A stretch of DNA of 64,000 nucleotides. Source: Bacteroidaceae bacterium (GTDB taxonomy: Bacteria; Bacteroidota; Bacteroidia; Bacteroidales; Bacteroidaceae). The position numbers and the translations under genes were made by a program. The notes below the pieces were generated by a model. It was not told where the DNA came from. It did no database searches and saw only the letters and a program-made list of their open reading frames with translations. The stretch spans positions 109,820 to 173,819 of the forward strand of contig CABIVS010000001.1 of assembly GCA_902362375.1 (NCBI GenBank), written 5' to 3'. Below are positions 9,559 to 18,970 of this stretch, in pieces (position 1 is the stretch's first letter; each line of letters begins with the position of its first letter).

Positions 9559-11019
9559 TTATTTCCGAACACAGTTCTTAAAATGGATATAAGCCGTATC
9601 CCAAGCTTCCGTGTCTTGCGGTTGATAAGTCTTCAACGGGATAGAACGGTTAATTAACTGGCGCATACCGGCAACATCCGTTGCTTCGCCTGCCGCCATA
9701 GCCTGAATCATCACATTACCGATGGCTGTCGCTTCAGACGGGCCGGCTACCACAGGAATGCCTATCGCATTGGCAGTAAACTGGTTCAGCAAATCATTCC
9801 GGCTACCTCCGCCAATCACGTGCAATGTATCAATCGGACGGGGAGAAAGTGAACGTAAATTCTCCAACACCTGACGATAACGCAAAGCCAGACTTTCAAA
9901 GATACAGCGCACCACTTGTCCTCGTTTCTCGGGAACCGATTGTCCGGTAGCCCGGCAATATTCAGCAATGGCTTTTTCCATATCCGCAGGATTCGCGAAA
10001 CAATCATCATCCGGATTAATCAGACTACGGAATGGTTCACAAGCATCCGCCTCACTGATTAATTCAGGATAACTTGTATCTCCCCAATTCAGACGGCAAC
10101 GTTCCAGCAGCCACATTCCACAAATATTCTTCAACAGACGAATGGTTCCTTCCACACCGCCTTCATTGGTAAAGTTCAACGCTTCCGTTTCGGCATTAAT
10201 CACCGGAGCATCCGTTTCAACTCCCATCAGCGACCAGGTTCCACTACTCAAATAAGCAAAATTGCGATCCAATGCCGGAACGGCAGCAACAGCAGAACCG
10301 GTATCGTGTCCGGCTACCGCAATCACAGGAATCGCCCCCAGTCCGGTAATCTTTTGCACTTCTTCCGTCAATACTCCCACCGTTTCACCCGGGAATACAA
10401 AACGGCCGAAATTCTTCTCACTCAATCCTACCGCCTTCAGCAACTCCGGCTCCAAACGTCGTGTTTGTGCATTCACCAGCTGGGCTGTCGAAGCAATCGT
10501 ATATTCCGTCACCATCTCTCCAGTGAGCATATAGCTCAACGCATCCGGCATAAACAGAATTTTATCTGCCGCCTCCAATGCGCTGTCGTGATTGCGACGT
10601 AAAGTATCTAATTGGAAAAGTGAATTAAAATTCATAATCTGAATACCCGTTTTGCCATACACTTCGCTACGGGAGATACGGGAGAAAAGAGCCTCCGGTG
10701 CTCCTACCGTATGCGGGTCACGATATGCATAAGGTTGACGGAGCAAGTTACCGTCTTTTCCGACACATACAAAATCCACTCCCCAAGTATCGATGCCGAT
10801 AGAAGCAATGGATTCGCCACGGTGAGCAACCAACTTCAATCCGTCAATAATGTGACGATATAATGCATAAATATCCCAATAGAAATGTCCACCTACTTCA
10901 ATCAGGTGGTTAGGAAAACGATTAATCTCTTCCAGATTTAATCCGCCTTCAATGAAAGTTCCCAAGATTGTACGACCGCTCGTTGCGCCTAGGTCGACTG
11001 CAAAAAAGTTTTGTTTCAT
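9559..11019 (-). CDS. rhaB: Rhamnulokinase
   Basis: A 486-residue FGGY-family sugar kinase that phosphorylates L-rhamnulose at O1 using ATP. The N-terminal phosphate loop is AVDLGATSGRT (8-18). SIGIDTWGVDFV is the substrate-side strand with its catalytic aspartate, and the C-terminal ATPase half has VAGHDTGSA, SSGTWSLMG and VIGGGSRNDLLNQ. It is the first gene of the rhamnose operon. A minus-strand -7 box at 11063-11070 gives a leader of about 37 nt. It is divergent from argR, sharing a 235-bp control region. Confidence 0.95.
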   Translation of the reverse strand: MKQNFFAVDLGATSGRTILGTFIEGGLNLEEINRFPNHLIEVGGHFYWDIYALYRHIIDGLKLVAHRGESIASIGIDTWGVDFVCVGKDGNLLRQPYAYRDPHTVGAPEALFSRISRSEVYGKTGIQIMNFNSLFQLDTLRRNHDSALEAADKILFMPDALSYMLTGEMVTEYTIASTAQLVNAQTRRLEPELLKAVGLSEKNFGRFVFPGETVGVLTEEVQKITGLGAIPVIAVAGHDTGSAVAAVPALDRNFAYLSSGTWSLMGVETDAPVINAETEALNFTNEGGVEGTIRLLKNICGMWLLERCRLNWGDTSYPELISEADACEPFRSLINPDDDCFANPADMEKAIAEYCRATGQSVPEKRGQVVRCIFESLALRYRQVLENLRSLSPRPIDTLHVIGGGSRNDLLNQFTANAIGIPVVAGPSEATAIGNVMIQAMAAGEATDVAGMRQLINRSIPLKTYQPQDTEAWDTAYIHFKNCVRK

Positions 11020-11041
11020 GGTATTCTGTCTATATGTTTAA

Positions 11042-11124
11042 GGTATACATTTACCCACATGGCAAAGATAGGCGATTCCCTCCTCCCTTTCCTTATGTAT
11101 TTTGATTGAAAGGGTATACATTTT
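11042..11124 (-). promoter_or_regulatory. rha operon promoter with two GGTATACATTT boxes
   Basis: Minus-strand TATCTTTG at 11063-11070 fits the Bacteroides -7 consensus; no good -33 TTTG is present, as expected for an activator-dependent promoter. The same word, GGTATACATTT, occurs at 11042-11052 and 11113-11123, 71 bp apart, one on each side of the predicted start near 11056. These are candidate operators, possibly for RhaR. That role is inference only. Confidence 0.5.
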
Positions 11125-11171
11125 GACACAAAACAGAAAAACAGGCTCTCATCGTTTAGCATATTTTTCAC

Positions 11172-11230
11172 TTTTATGCAAAAAAACTTTGGTTTTATGC
11201 ATATTTTCTCCGAAATAATGCATACTTTTG
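11172..11230 (+). promoter_or_regulatory. argR promoter with three phased ATGCA boxes (probable ArgR operators)
   Basis: ATGCA occurs at 11176-11180, 11197-11201 and 11218-11222, exactly 21 bp (two helical turns) apart, each in an AT-rich setting; the second and third read ATGCATA. The third abuts a perfect -7 box, TACTTTTG (11223-11230), 24 bp before the argR ATG. ArgR proteins bind AT-rich palindromic boxes in phased pairs, so this looks like an autoregulated operator. Confidence 0.6.
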
Positions 11231-11254
11231 CGCCATTCTTAGAATAATTATACA

Positions 11255-11728
11255 ATGAAGAAGAAAGCAAATCGGTTAGACGCCATCAAAATGATTATCT
11301 CAAGCAAGGAGGTCGGTTCGCAGGAAGAACTGCTGCAAGAGCTGAACCGCGAAGGCTTCGAACTGACACAGGCCACCCTCTCCCGCGACTTGAAACAACT
11401 GAAAGTAGCCAAGGCTGCCAGTATGAACGGAAAGTACGTATATGTACTGCCGAACAACATTATGTATAAACGTTCTACCGACCAGAGTGCCGGTGAAATG
11501 TTACGCAACAACGGATTTATCTCTTTGCAGTTTTCCGGTAACATTGCCGTTATCCGCACCCGTCCCGGTTATGCCAGCAGCATGGCTTATGACATCGACA
11601 ACAATGAATTCAGTGAAATCCTGGGAACCATTGCCGGTGATGACACGATTATGCTGGTATTGCGTGAAGGAGTTGCAACCAGCAAGATACGCCAGCTTTT
11701 GTCACTCATCATTCCCAATATCGAATAA
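11255..11728 (+). CDS. argR: Arginine repressor
   Basis: A 157-residue ArgR/AhrC protein. The N-terminal winged helix (1-75) includes SQEELLQELNREGFELTQ and the recognition segment ATLSRDLKQL. The C-terminal oligomerisation and arginine-binding domain carries GTIAGDDTI (about 128-136), whose paired aspartates contact arginine in the family. It senses arginine and represses biosynthetic genes. It heads the cluster argR-GNAT-argG-argC-argD, with 27 bp to the next gene, so the repressor is probably in the operon it controls. Three phased boxes overlap its promoter. Confidence 0.95.
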   Translation: MKKKANRLDAIKMIISSKEVGSQEELLQELNREGFELTQATLSRDLKQLKVAKAASMNGKYVYVLPNNIMYKRSTDQSAGEMLRNNGFISLQFSGNIAVIRTRPGYASSMAYDIDNNEFSEILGTIAGDDTIMLVLREGVATSKIRQLLSLIIPNIE

Positions 11729-11755
11729 TTATACCTATTATTATATCATAAAGAA

Positions 11756-12334
11756 ATGGACACTCAACAAATAGATGTTATGGTAGCCGACGCCTCACAT
11801 GAGGTTTACGTTGACACTATTTTGGAAACTATCAGAAATGCTGCCGCCGTACGAGGAACAGGAATTGCGGAACGCACACACGAATACGTAGCGACAAAGA
11901 TGAAGGAAGGTAAGGCGATTATTGCTCTTTGCGGTGACACTTTCGCCGGATTCACCTATATCGAATCATGGGGAAACAAGCAGTACGTAGCTACTTCCGG
12001 TCTGATCGTTCATCCCGATTTTCGTGGATTAGGGTTGGCAAAACGTATCAAACAGGCTTCTTTCCAACTCGCACGTCTCCGATGGCCGAAAGCAAAAATA
12101 TTCAGTCTGACCTCCGGAGCAGCAGTCATGAAGATGAACACCGAACTGGGTTACGTACCTGTCACTTTCAATGAACTGACAGACGATGAAGCTTTCTGGA
12201 AAGGATGCGAAGGATGTATCAACCATGACATTCTGGTAGCGAAGAACCGTAAGTTCTGCATCTGCACAGCCATGCTGTACGATCCGACAGACCCGCGGAA
12301 CATAAAAAAAGAACAAGAAAGAAATAACATTTAA
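11756..12334 (+). CDS. GNAT-family N-acyltransferase, probable first enzyme of arginine synthesis (glutamate N-acyltransferase)
   Basis: A 192-residue GCN5-related acyltransferase. The acyl-CoA pyrophosphate loop can be read as VHPDFRGLGLAKRI (about 89-102), preceded by the beta-strand segment YVATSGLI. It lies inside the arginine operon, 27 bp after argR and 13 bp before argG, and no classical ArgA or ArgJ is in the cluster, so N-acylation of glutamate is the likely role. Bacteroides is known to make arginine through N-succinylated intermediates (succinylornithine transcarbamylase in B. fragilis), so the acyl donor may be succinyl-CoA rather than acetyl-CoA. That part is inference. The family and position are firm. 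Confidence 0.8.
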   Translation: MDTQQIDVMVADASHEVYVDTILETIRNAAAVRGTGIAERTHEYVATKMKEGKAIIALCGDTFAGFTYIESWGNKQYVATSGLIVHPDFRGLGLAKRIKQASFQLARLRWPKAKIFSLTSGAAVMKMNTELGYVPVTFNELTDDEAFWKGCEGCINHDILVAKNRKFCICTAMLYDPTDPRNIKKEQERNNI

Positions 12335-12347
12335 AAGATACAGCACT

Positions 12348-13556
12348 ATGGAAGAAAAGAAGAAAAAAGTAGTGGTGGCATTCAGCGGCGGACTGGACAC
12401 ATCGTTCACCGTCATGTACCTCGCCAAAGAAAAAGGTTACGAAGTATATGCAGCTTGTGCCAATACGGGTGGTTTCAGTGAAGAACAACTGAAGACAAAC
12501 GAAGAAAATGCTTATAAACTGGGAGCAGTGAAATACGTAACACTGGACGTTACCCAAGAATACTACGAAAAGAGTCTGAAATACATGGTTTTCGGAAATG
12601 TGCTGCGCAACGGTACTTATCCTATTTCAGTCAGTTCCGAACGTATCTTCCAGGCATTGGCTATCGCACGCTATGCCAACGAGATTGGTGCAGACGCCAT
12701 CGCACACGGTTCTACCGGAGCCGGTAACGACCAGATCCGTTTCGATATGACTTTCCTCGTACTGGCTCCCAATGTGGAAATCATCACATTGACCCGTGAC
12801 ATGGCATTGAGCCGTCAGGAAGAAATTGATTATCTGAACAAGCATGGTTTCAGCGCAGACTTTACTAAGCTGAAATACTCTTATAACGTTGGTTTGTGGG
12901 GTACTTCTATCTGTGGCGGCGAAATTCTCGACTCCGCGCAAGGACTCCCGGAAACAGCCTACCTCAAACATGTTGAAAAAGAAGGTAGCGAACAGCTCCG
13001 CCTGACTTTTGAAAAAGGGGAACTGAAAGCTGTCAACGACGAGAAGTTTGACGACCCGATCAAAGCTATCCAGAAAGTGGAAGAGATTGGTGCAGCATAC
13101 GGTATCGGCCGTGATATGCACGTAGGCGATACAATTATCGGTATCAAAGGCCGTGTAGGATTCGAAGCAGCTGCCCCGATGTTGATTATCAGCGCTCACC
13201 GTTTCCTTGAAAAATATACATTGAGCAAATGGCAACAATACTGGAAAGACCAAGTAGCTAACTGGTACGGTATGTTCCTCCACGAAAGTCAATATCTGGA
13301 ACCGGTCATGCGTGACATCGAAGCCATGTTGCAGGAAAGCCAGCGCAATGTGAACGGTACAGCGATCCTCGAACTTCGCCCGCTTTCTTTCTCTACCGTA
13401 GGTGTAGAATCGGAAGATGATCTGGTGAAGACTAAATTCGGAGAATACGGTGAAATGCAGAAAGGCTGGACAGCCGAAGATGCAAAAGGCTTTATCAAAG
13501 TGACCTCCACTCCGCTCCGCGTTTACTATAATAACCACAAAGACGAAGAGATATGA
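12348..13556 (+). CDS. argG: Argininosuccinate synthase
   Basis: A 402-residue ATP-pyrophosphatase of the ArgG family that condenses citrulline with aspartate using ATP. The PP-loop SGGLDTS is at residues 13-19, and GSTGAGNDQIRF forms the conserved ATP/citrulline site. It lies in the middle of the arginine operon. Its stop overlaps the argC start by four bases (ATGA), indicating translational coupling. argH, which completes the two-step conversion to arginine, is about 42 kb away on the other strand. Confidence 0.96.
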   Translation: MEEKKKKVVVAFSGGLDTSFTVMYLAKEKGYEVYAACANTGGFSEEQLKTNEENAYKLGAVKYVTLDVTQEYYEKSLKYMVFGNVLRNGTYPISVSSERIFQALAIARYANEIGADAIAHGSTGAGNDQIRFDMTFLVLAPNVEIITLTRDMALSRQEEIDYLNKHGFSADFTKLKYSYNVGLWGTSICGGEILDSAQGLPETAYLKHVEKEGSEQLRLTFEKGELKAVNDEKFDDPIKAIQKVEEIGAAYGIGRDMHVGDTIIGIKGRVGFEAAAPMLIISAHRFLEKYTLSKWQQYWKDQVANWYGMFLHESQYLEPVMRDIEAMLQESQRNVNGTAILELRPLSFSTVGVESEDDLVKTKFGEYGEMQKGWTAEDAKGFIKVTSTPLRVYYNNHKDEEI

Positions 13557-14521
13557 TTAAAGCAGGAATCATTGGTGGCGCAGGATATACAGCAGGCGAA
13601 TTAATCCGTCTGCTGCTCAACCATCCGGAAACTGAAATCGTATTTATCAACAGCAGCAGTAATGCCGGAAACAAAATTACCGACGTACACGAAGGCTTGT
13701 ATGGAGAAACAGATTTAAGATTCACCGACCAGTTACCTTTGGACGAAATCGACATCCTTTTCTTCTGTACCGCCCACGGCGACACAAAGAAATTCATGGA
13801 AAGCCACAACATACCGGAAGACCTGAAGATTATCGACCTCTCCATGGACTACCGTATCAAAAGCGATGACCATGACTTTATCTACGGTCTGCCGGAACTG
13901 AACCGCCGGGCCACTTGCACGGCGAAGCACGTAGCCAATCCCGGTTGTTTTGCAACCTGCATACAACTTGGTTTGCTTCCGCTCGCCAAGAACCTGATGC
14001 TGACGGATGATGTGATGGTAAATGCCATTACAGGAAGTACGGGCGCCGGAGTGAAACCGGGTGCTACCAGTCATTTCAGTTGGAGAAACAACAATATGAG
14101 TGTGTACAAAGCATTCGAACACCAACACGTTCCGGAAATCAAGCAATCGCTGAAGCAACTGCAAAACAGCTTCGATGCAGATATTGACTTCATTCCATAC
14201 CGTGGAGACTTCCCTCGTGGTATCTTTGCAACGCTGGTAGTCAAGACCAAAGTAGCACAGGAAGAAATCGTTCGTATGTATGAGGAATATTATGCCAAAG
14301 ACTCCTTCGTACACATCGTAGATAAGAATATTGACTTAAAACAAGTCGTTAATACTAATAAATGCCTGATACATCTGGAAAAGCATGGCGACAAGCTATT
14401 GATTATCTCTTGTATCGACAACTTGCTGAAAGGCGCCAGCGGACAAGCCGTTCATAACATGAACCTGATGTTCAACCTGGAAGAAACCATAGGACTACGT
14501 TTGAAGCCTTCAGCTTTCTAA
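13553..14521 (+). CDS. argC: N-acyl-gamma-glutamyl-phosphate reductase
   Basis: A 322-residue NADPH-dependent reductase. The N-terminal dinucleotide fold has GGAGYTAGELIRLL. The catalytic cysteine is Cys132 in NPGCFAT, and the conserved substrate region GSTGAGVKPG follows. It reduces the acylated gamma-glutamyl phosphate to the semialdehyde used by ArgD. The start overlaps argG by four bases, and argD follows after 14 bp. The substrate may be the N-succinyl form, as known for Bacteroides arginine synthesis; the sequence alone does not decide this. Confidence 0.95.
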   Translation: MIKAGIIGGAGYTAGELIRLLLNHPETEIVFINSSSNAGNKITDVHEGLYGETDLRFTDQLPLDEIDILFFCTAHGDTKKFMESHNIPEDLKIIDLSMDYRIKSDDHDFIYGLPELNRRATCTAKHVANPGCFATCIQLGLLPLAKNLMLTDDVMVNAITGSTGAGVKPGATSHFSWRNNNMSVYKAFEHQHVPEIKQSLKQLQNSFDADIDFIPYRGDFPRGIFATLVVKTKVAQEEIVRMYEEYYAKDSFVHIVDKNIDLKQVVNTNKCLIHLEKHGDKLLIISCIDNLLKGASGQAVHNMNLMFNLEETIGLRLKPSAF

Positions 14522-14535
14522 AAAACAGAAGAATT

Positions 14536-15657
14536 ATGAATTTATTCGATGTATATCCTTTATACAATATCAACATTGTCAAAGGTGATGGCTGCAAGGT
14601 ATGGGATGAGAACGGAACAGAATATCTGGATCTCTACGGAGGTCACGCCGTTATCTCCATCGGACACGCGCATCCCCACTATGTAGCGATGATCAGCAAT
14701 CAAGTATCAAAACTTGGTTTCTACTCGAACTCCGTCATCAATAAGCTTCAACAAGAGGTAGCCGAACGACTGGGAAAGATTTCCGGTTACGAAGACTACA
14801 GCCTGTTTCTGATTAACAGTGGTGCCGAAGCAAACGAAAATGCCATGAAGCTGGCATCTTTCCACAACGGACGTACCAAAATCGTATCTTTCAGCAAAGC
14901 GTTTCACGGACGTACGTCTCTTGCAGTAGAAGCAACTCACAATCCTTCCATTATCGCTCCTATCAACAATAACGGTCATGTCACCTACCTTCCGCTCAAC
15001 GACATTGACGCGATGAAGCAGGAATTGTCTAAAGGAGACACCTGTGCTGTTATCATTGAAGGAATTCAAGGTGTAGGCGGTATCAAAATACCGACCACCG
15101 AATTTATGCAGGAACTCCGCAAAACTTGTAGCGAGACGGGAACCATCCTGATTCTGGATGAGATTCAGAGCGGATACGGACGTAGCGGCAAATTCTTCGC
15201 TCATCAATATAACGATATCAAACCGGACATCATCACTGTAGCCAAAGGAATCGGTAACGGCTTCCCGATGGCAGGTGTCCTAATCAGCCCGATGTTCAAA
15301 CCGGTATACGGTCAGTTGGGAACTACCTTCGGTGGGAACCATCTGGCATGTGCGGCAGCTCTCGCCGTGATGGATGTCATTGAACAGGAAAATCTGGTAG
15401 AGAATGCAAAAGCTGTAGGTGACTATTTACTGGAAGAACTAAAGAAATTCCCGCAAATTAAGGAAGTGCGCGGACGCGGACTCATGATCGGACTTGAATT
15501 TGAAGAACCAATCAAGGAACTGCGCAGCCGACTCATTTACGACGAGCACGTATTCACCGGAGCAAGCGGCACGAATGTACTTCGCCTGTTGCCCCCTCTT
15601 TGTCTTAGCATGGAGGAAGCAAAAGAATTCCTTGCCCGGTTCAAGAAAGTACTCTAA
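14536..15657 (+). CDS. argD: Acylornithine aminotransferase (acetyl- or succinylornithine)
   Basis: A 373-residue class III PLP aminotransferase. NSGAEANENAMKLA binds cofactor phosphate, LDEIQSGYGRSGK contains the conserved Asp, and Lys237 in VAKGIGNG is the Schiff-base lysine. It makes N-acylornithine from the ArgC product with glutamate as amino donor. It is the last gene of the arginine operon and is followed by a terminator (15689-15738). In B. fragilis the pathway runs on N-succinyl compounds, so succinylornithine is the probable product here. Confidence 0.93.
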   Translation: MNLFDVYPLYNINIVKGDGCKVWDENGTEYLDLYGGHAVISIGHAHPHYVAMISNQVSKLGFYSNSVINKLQQEVAERLGKISGYEDYSLFLINSGAEANENAMKLASFHNGRTKIVSFSKAFHGRTSLAVEATHNPSIIAPINNNGHVTYLPLNDIDAMKQELSKGDTCAVIIEGIQGVGGIKIPTTEFMQELRKTCSETGTILILDEIQSGYGRSGKFFAHQYNDIKPDIITVAKGIGNGFPMAGVLISPMFKPVYGQLGTTFGGNHLACAAALAVMDVIEQENLVENAKAVGDYLLEELKKFPQIKEVRGRGLMIGLEFEEPIKELRSRLIYDEHVFTGASGTNVLRLLPPLCLSMEEAKEFLARFKKVL

Positions 15658-15688
15658 CCGCTCATTTGATTAATAAACAGCCAACGAT

Positions 15689-15738
15689 AAAAGCAGCCTC
15701 TATTAGAAATTTAGTTCTTATTCTGGCTGCTTTTTGTT
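15689..15738 (+). terminator. Terminator of the arg operon
   Basis: AAAAGCAGCC (15689-15698) pairs with GGCTGCTTTT (15725-15734) and is followed by T-rich sequence. It lies 31 bp after the argD stop. Its T-tract also contains the -33 TTTG of the proC promoter. Confidence 0.8.
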
Positions 15739-15763
15739 TTTTCGTAATTAACCGTTACCTTTG
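15733..15763 (+). promoter_or_regulatory. proC promoter
   Basis: TTTG (15733-15736), a 19-bp spacer and TACCTTTG (15756-15763) match the Bacteroides consensus completely. The expected start is near 15770, about 24 nt before the ATG. The -33 box overlaps the tail of the arg terminator. Confidence 0.8.
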
Positions 15764-15793
15764 TCTGTAACAACTCATTAAAAACAAGCGTAT

Positions 15794-16567
15794 ATGAAAA
15801 TAGCCATTATCGGTGCAGGAAACATGGGCGGTTCAATAGCCCGTGGTCTGGCAAAAGGAAGTCTGATAGACGATTCGGATATCATTGTATCCAATCCCAG
15901 TGCCGGAAAACTAGAGAAACTGAAGAATGAATTTCCGGGTATCTCTATCACGAACAATAATGCGGAAGCTGCCGCAGGAGCAGATATTGTCATCCTCGCC
16001 GTCAAACCGTGGTTTATGGAACCTGTGATGCGCGAATTGAAACTGAAAAGCAAACAGATACTAATTTCTGTAGCCGCCGGCATCAGCTTTGAAGAATTGG
16101 CTCATTGTGTCGTTGCACCGGAAATGCCGATGTTCCGTCTGATTCCGAATACCGCTATCAGCGAACTGGAAAGCATGACGCTTGTCGCTGCCCGCAACAC
16201 GAATGATGAACAAGACAAATTCGTCCTCCGGCTATTCAGCGAGATGGGAACAGTGATGCTGATTCCCGAAGATAAAATAGCGGCAGCCACTGCATTGGCA
16301 TCCTGCGGTATCGCTTACGTTCTGAAATACATTCAGGCAGCCATGCAAGCCGGAATTGAAATGGGACTCCGTCCTAAAGATGCCATGCAGATGATAGCCC
16401 AATCCTTAAAAGGAGCGGCCGCACTGATTCAGAACAATGACACCCACCCCAGCGTAGAAATCGACAAGGTGACTACTCCGGGCGGAATCACCATCAAGGG
16501 AATCAACGAACTGGAGCATAACGGCTTCACTTCCGCTATCATCCGAGCGATGAAAGCGTCGAAATAA
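15794..16567 (+). CDS. proC: Pyrroline-5-carboxylate reductase
   Basis: A 257-residue ProC enzyme that makes proline from pyrroline-5-carboxylate with NAD(P)H. The Rossmann start is IIGAGNMGGSIARGL, and LAVKPW is the conserved cofactor/active-site strand. The C-terminal signature region is TTPGGITIKGINELEHNGF. It follows the arginine operon but has its own promoter and lies beyond a terminator, so co-regulation with arginine genes is not implied. Confidence 0.95.
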   Translation: MKIAIIGAGNMGGSIARGLAKGSLIDDSDIIVSNPSAGKLEKLKNEFPGISITNNNAEAAAGADIVILAVKPWFMEPVMRELKLKSKQILISVAAGISFEELAHCVVAPEMPMFRLIPNTAISELESMTLVAARNTNDEQDKFVLRLFSEMGTVMLIPEDKIAAATALASCGIAYVLKYIQAAMQAGIEMGLRPKDAMQMIAQSLKGAAALIQNNDTHPSVEIDKVTTPGGITIKGINELEHNGFTSAIIRAMKASK

Positions 16568-16588
16568 CAATAAGACTGTCAGTAAGTT

Positions 16589-16670
16589 CAGGCACGGATT
16601 ACACGGATTACGCTGTTGCTTTATACAATTATAATACTAAAAACCGTGAAATCCGTGTAATCCGTGCCTG
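16589..16670. repeat. Intergenic inverted repeat, copy 2 (REP-like, GGATTACAC motif)
   Basis: The left arm (16589-16613) and right arm (16646-16670) are near-complementary around a 32-nt AT-rich loop. The outer CAGGCACGGATTACAC matches copy 1 at 7150-7225 apart from flanking bases; the loops are unrelated. It lies in the gap between proC and the XRE-cupin gene. Confidence 0.85.
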
Positions 16671-16728
16671 AATAAAATGAAATCATTTCGCAAAATTACT
16701 ATAACTAATCACTTATAACTTCAACAAT

Positions 16729-17283
16729 ATGAATGACCAAATTAAACAGATAGCAGAACGCCTTCGCGGACTACGTGATGTACTCGAATTGACTTCTGAA
16801 GACATTGCCCGCGACAGCGACATTTCTGCTGAGGAATACCGGCTTGCGGAAACTGGAGAGTACGATATCTCCGTCAGTATGTTACAAAAAATAGCCCGTA
16901 CGTACAATGTAGCTCTCGACGCCCTGATGTTTGGCGAAGAGCCTAAAATGAGCAGCTACTTTGTGACCCGTGCCGGCAAAGGTGTCAGCATCGAACGTAC
17001 CAAAGCTTATAAATACCAATCGCTGGCTTCAGGATTCATGAACCGTACCGCCGACCCGTTCATCGTTACCGTTGAACCGAAAGCAATCGACGAGCCGATC
17101 CATTATAACAAACATAACGGACAGGAATTCAACCTTGTCATCGAAGGACGTATGCTTATCAACATCGAAGGCAAAGAAATCATCCTCAACCAAGGCGACA
17201 GCATTTATTTTAACTCTAAACTTCCACATGGCATGAAAGCGCTCGATGGCAAAACGGTACGTTTTCTGGCAGTAATTATGTAA
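16729..17283 (+). CDS. XRE-family transcriptional regulator with C-terminal cupin
   Basis: A 184-residue protein with an N-terminal Cro/C1 helix-turn-helix (about 5-65, with [19 protein letters not shown]) and a C-terminal cupin_2 barrel (about 110-180). The cupin has [12 protein letters not shown] and the second motif [17 protein letters not shown], including a His that could bind metal. Such HTH-cupin regulators sense a small ligand and commonly control a neighbouring metabolic gene. The acyl-CoA ligase begins 8 bp after its stop, so the two are co-transcribed and the ligase is its probable partner. The ligand is not known. Confidence 0.88.
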   Translation: MNDQIKQIAERLRGLRDVLELTSEDIARDSDISAEEYRLAETGEYDISVSMLQKIARTYNVALDALMFGEEPKMSSYFVTRAGKGVSIERTKAYKYQSLASGFMNRTADPFIVTVEPKAIDEPIHYNKHNGQEFNLVIEGRMLINIEGKEIILNQGDSIYFNSKLPHGMKALDGKTVRFLAVIM

Positions 17284-17290
17284 TAACATC

Positions 17291-18946
17291 ATGGTAGAAA
17301 GATTTTTATCACAGACCTCTTTCAGTTCACAAGAGGACTTTATCAAAAACTTAAAAATAAACGTTCCGGAGAATTTCAACTTCGGCTACGACGTAGTAGA
17401 TGCCTGGGCTGCCGAACAACCCGACAAGAACGCTTTGCTTTGGACAAATGACAAAGGCGAAAGCCGCCAGTTCTCATTTGCCGATATGAAACGCTATACA
17501 GACATGACCGCTTCTTACTTCCAGAGTCTGGGTATCGGCCGTGGCGACATGGTGATGCTGATTCTGAAACGGCGTTATGAGTTCTGGTATAGCACCATCG
17601 CCCTCCACAAACTGGGAGCAACCGTCATTCCGGCTACCCACCTGCTGACTAAAAAGGATATTATCTACCGCTGCAATGCTGCCGATATCAAAATGATTGT
17701 AGCTGCCGGTGAAGGAATCATCCTGCAACATATCATAGATGCTCTTCCCGAATGTCCTACTGTAGAAAAGTTAATCAGTGTCGGTCCGGATATTCCGGAA
17801 GGTTTCGAGGACTTCCATCAGGGTATCGAACATGCCGCCCCGTTTGTACGTCCCCGCCATGCGAACACTAACGACGACATCTCACTGATGTATTTTACTT
17901 CCGGCACTACCGGTGAGCCTAAGATGGTGGCACACGACTTCACTTATCCGCTAGGACATATCGTTACCGGTAGCTTCTGGCATAATCTGGATGAGAACAG
18001 CCTTCACCTCACCATTGCCGATACCGGCTGGGGGAAAGCGGTATGGGGCAAACTTTACGGACAATGGATTGCCGGAGCCAATATCTTCGTCTACGACCAC
18101 GAGAAGTTTACCCCGGCAGCTATTCTTGAAAAAATCCAGGAATATCATGTCACTTCCCTTTGTGCACCTCCTACCATCTTCCGTTTCCTGATTCACGAAG
18201 ACCTGACGAAGTTCGATTTATCTTCACTCAAATACTGCACCATTGCCGGAGAAGCATTGAACCCTGCCGTATTTGAAACGTTCAAGAAATTGACTGGTAT
18301 CAAACTGATGGAAGGTTTCGGACAAACGGAAACAACCCTTACCATCGCTACCATGCCGTGGATGGAACCGAAACCGGGAAGCATGGGACTGCCGAATCCT
18401 CAATATGATGTAGACCTGATCGACCATGAAGGTCGCTCTGTTGAAGCCGGTGAGCAGGGACAAATTGTAATCCGCACCAGCAAAGGCAAACCTCTCGGAC
18501 TTTTCAAAGAATACTACCGGGATGCGGAACGCACTCACGAAGCTTGGCACGACGGTATTTATTATACCGGTGATGTTGCCTGGAAAGACGAAGACGGATA
18601 CCTGTGGTTTGTCGGTCGCGCAGATGACGTTATCAAGAGCTCCGGTTACCGCATCGGCCCATTCGAAGTGGAAAGTGCATTGATGACTCATCCGGCTGTT
18701 GTGGAATGTGCCATCACCGGAGTACCCGATGAGATTCGCGGTCAGGTAGTAAAAGCCACAATTGTTCTATCTAAAGATTATAAAGCACGTGCCGGCGAAG
18801 AACTGATTAAGGAGTTACAGAATCATGTGAAGAAAGTGACTGCTCCTTATAAATATCCGCGTGTGATTGAGTTCGTGGAAGAACTTCCGAAGACGATCAG
18901 CGGCAAGATTCGCCGGGTAGAGATTCGCGAGAATGACAACAAGTAA
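17291..18946 (+). CDS. AMP-forming acyl-CoA synthetase/ligase
   Basis: A 551-residue ANL-superfamily adenylating enzyme. The ATP P-loop motif [11 protein letters not shown] lies near residue 203, GFGQTETT is the A5-type motif, [22 protein letters not shown] contains A7/A8, and Lys in [10 protein letters not shown] is the A10 catalytic lysine. It activates a carboxylic acid as acyl-AMP and transfers it to CoA. Overall form suggests a short- or medium-chain acyl-CoA ligase (acetyl-CoA-synthetase-like or MACS); the substrate cannot be read from sequence. It is paired with the upstream HTH-cupin regulator and ends before a convergent terminator. Confidence 0.9.
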   Translation: MVERFLSQTSFSSQEDFIKNLKINVPENFNFGYDVVDAWAAEQPDKNALLWTNDKGESRQFSFADMKRYTDMTASYFQSLGIGRGDMVMLILKRRYEFWYSTIALHKLGATVIPATHLLTKKDIIYRCNAADIKMIVAAGEGIILQHIIDALPECPTVEKLISVGPDIPEGFEDFHQGIEHAAPFVRPRHANTNDDISLMYFTSGTTGEPKMVAHDFTYPLGHIVTGSFWHNLDENSLHLTIADTGWGKAVWGKLYGQWIAGANIFVYDHEKFTPAAILEKIQEYHVTSLCAPPTIFRFLIHEDLTKFDLSSLKYCTIAGEALNPAVFETFKKLTGIKLMEGFGQTETTLTIATMPWMEPKPGSMGLPNPQYDVDLIDHEGRSVEAGEQGQIVIRTSKGKPLGLFKEYYRDAERTHEAWHDGIYYTGDVAWKDEDGYLWFVGRADDVIKSSGYRIGPFEVESALMTHPAVVECAITGVPDEIRGQVVKATIVLSKDYKARAGEELIKELQNHVKKVTAPYKYPRVIEFVEELPKTISGKIRRVEIRENDNK

Positions 18947-18970
18947 GTAGAAAATAGTTTCTAATCAATA

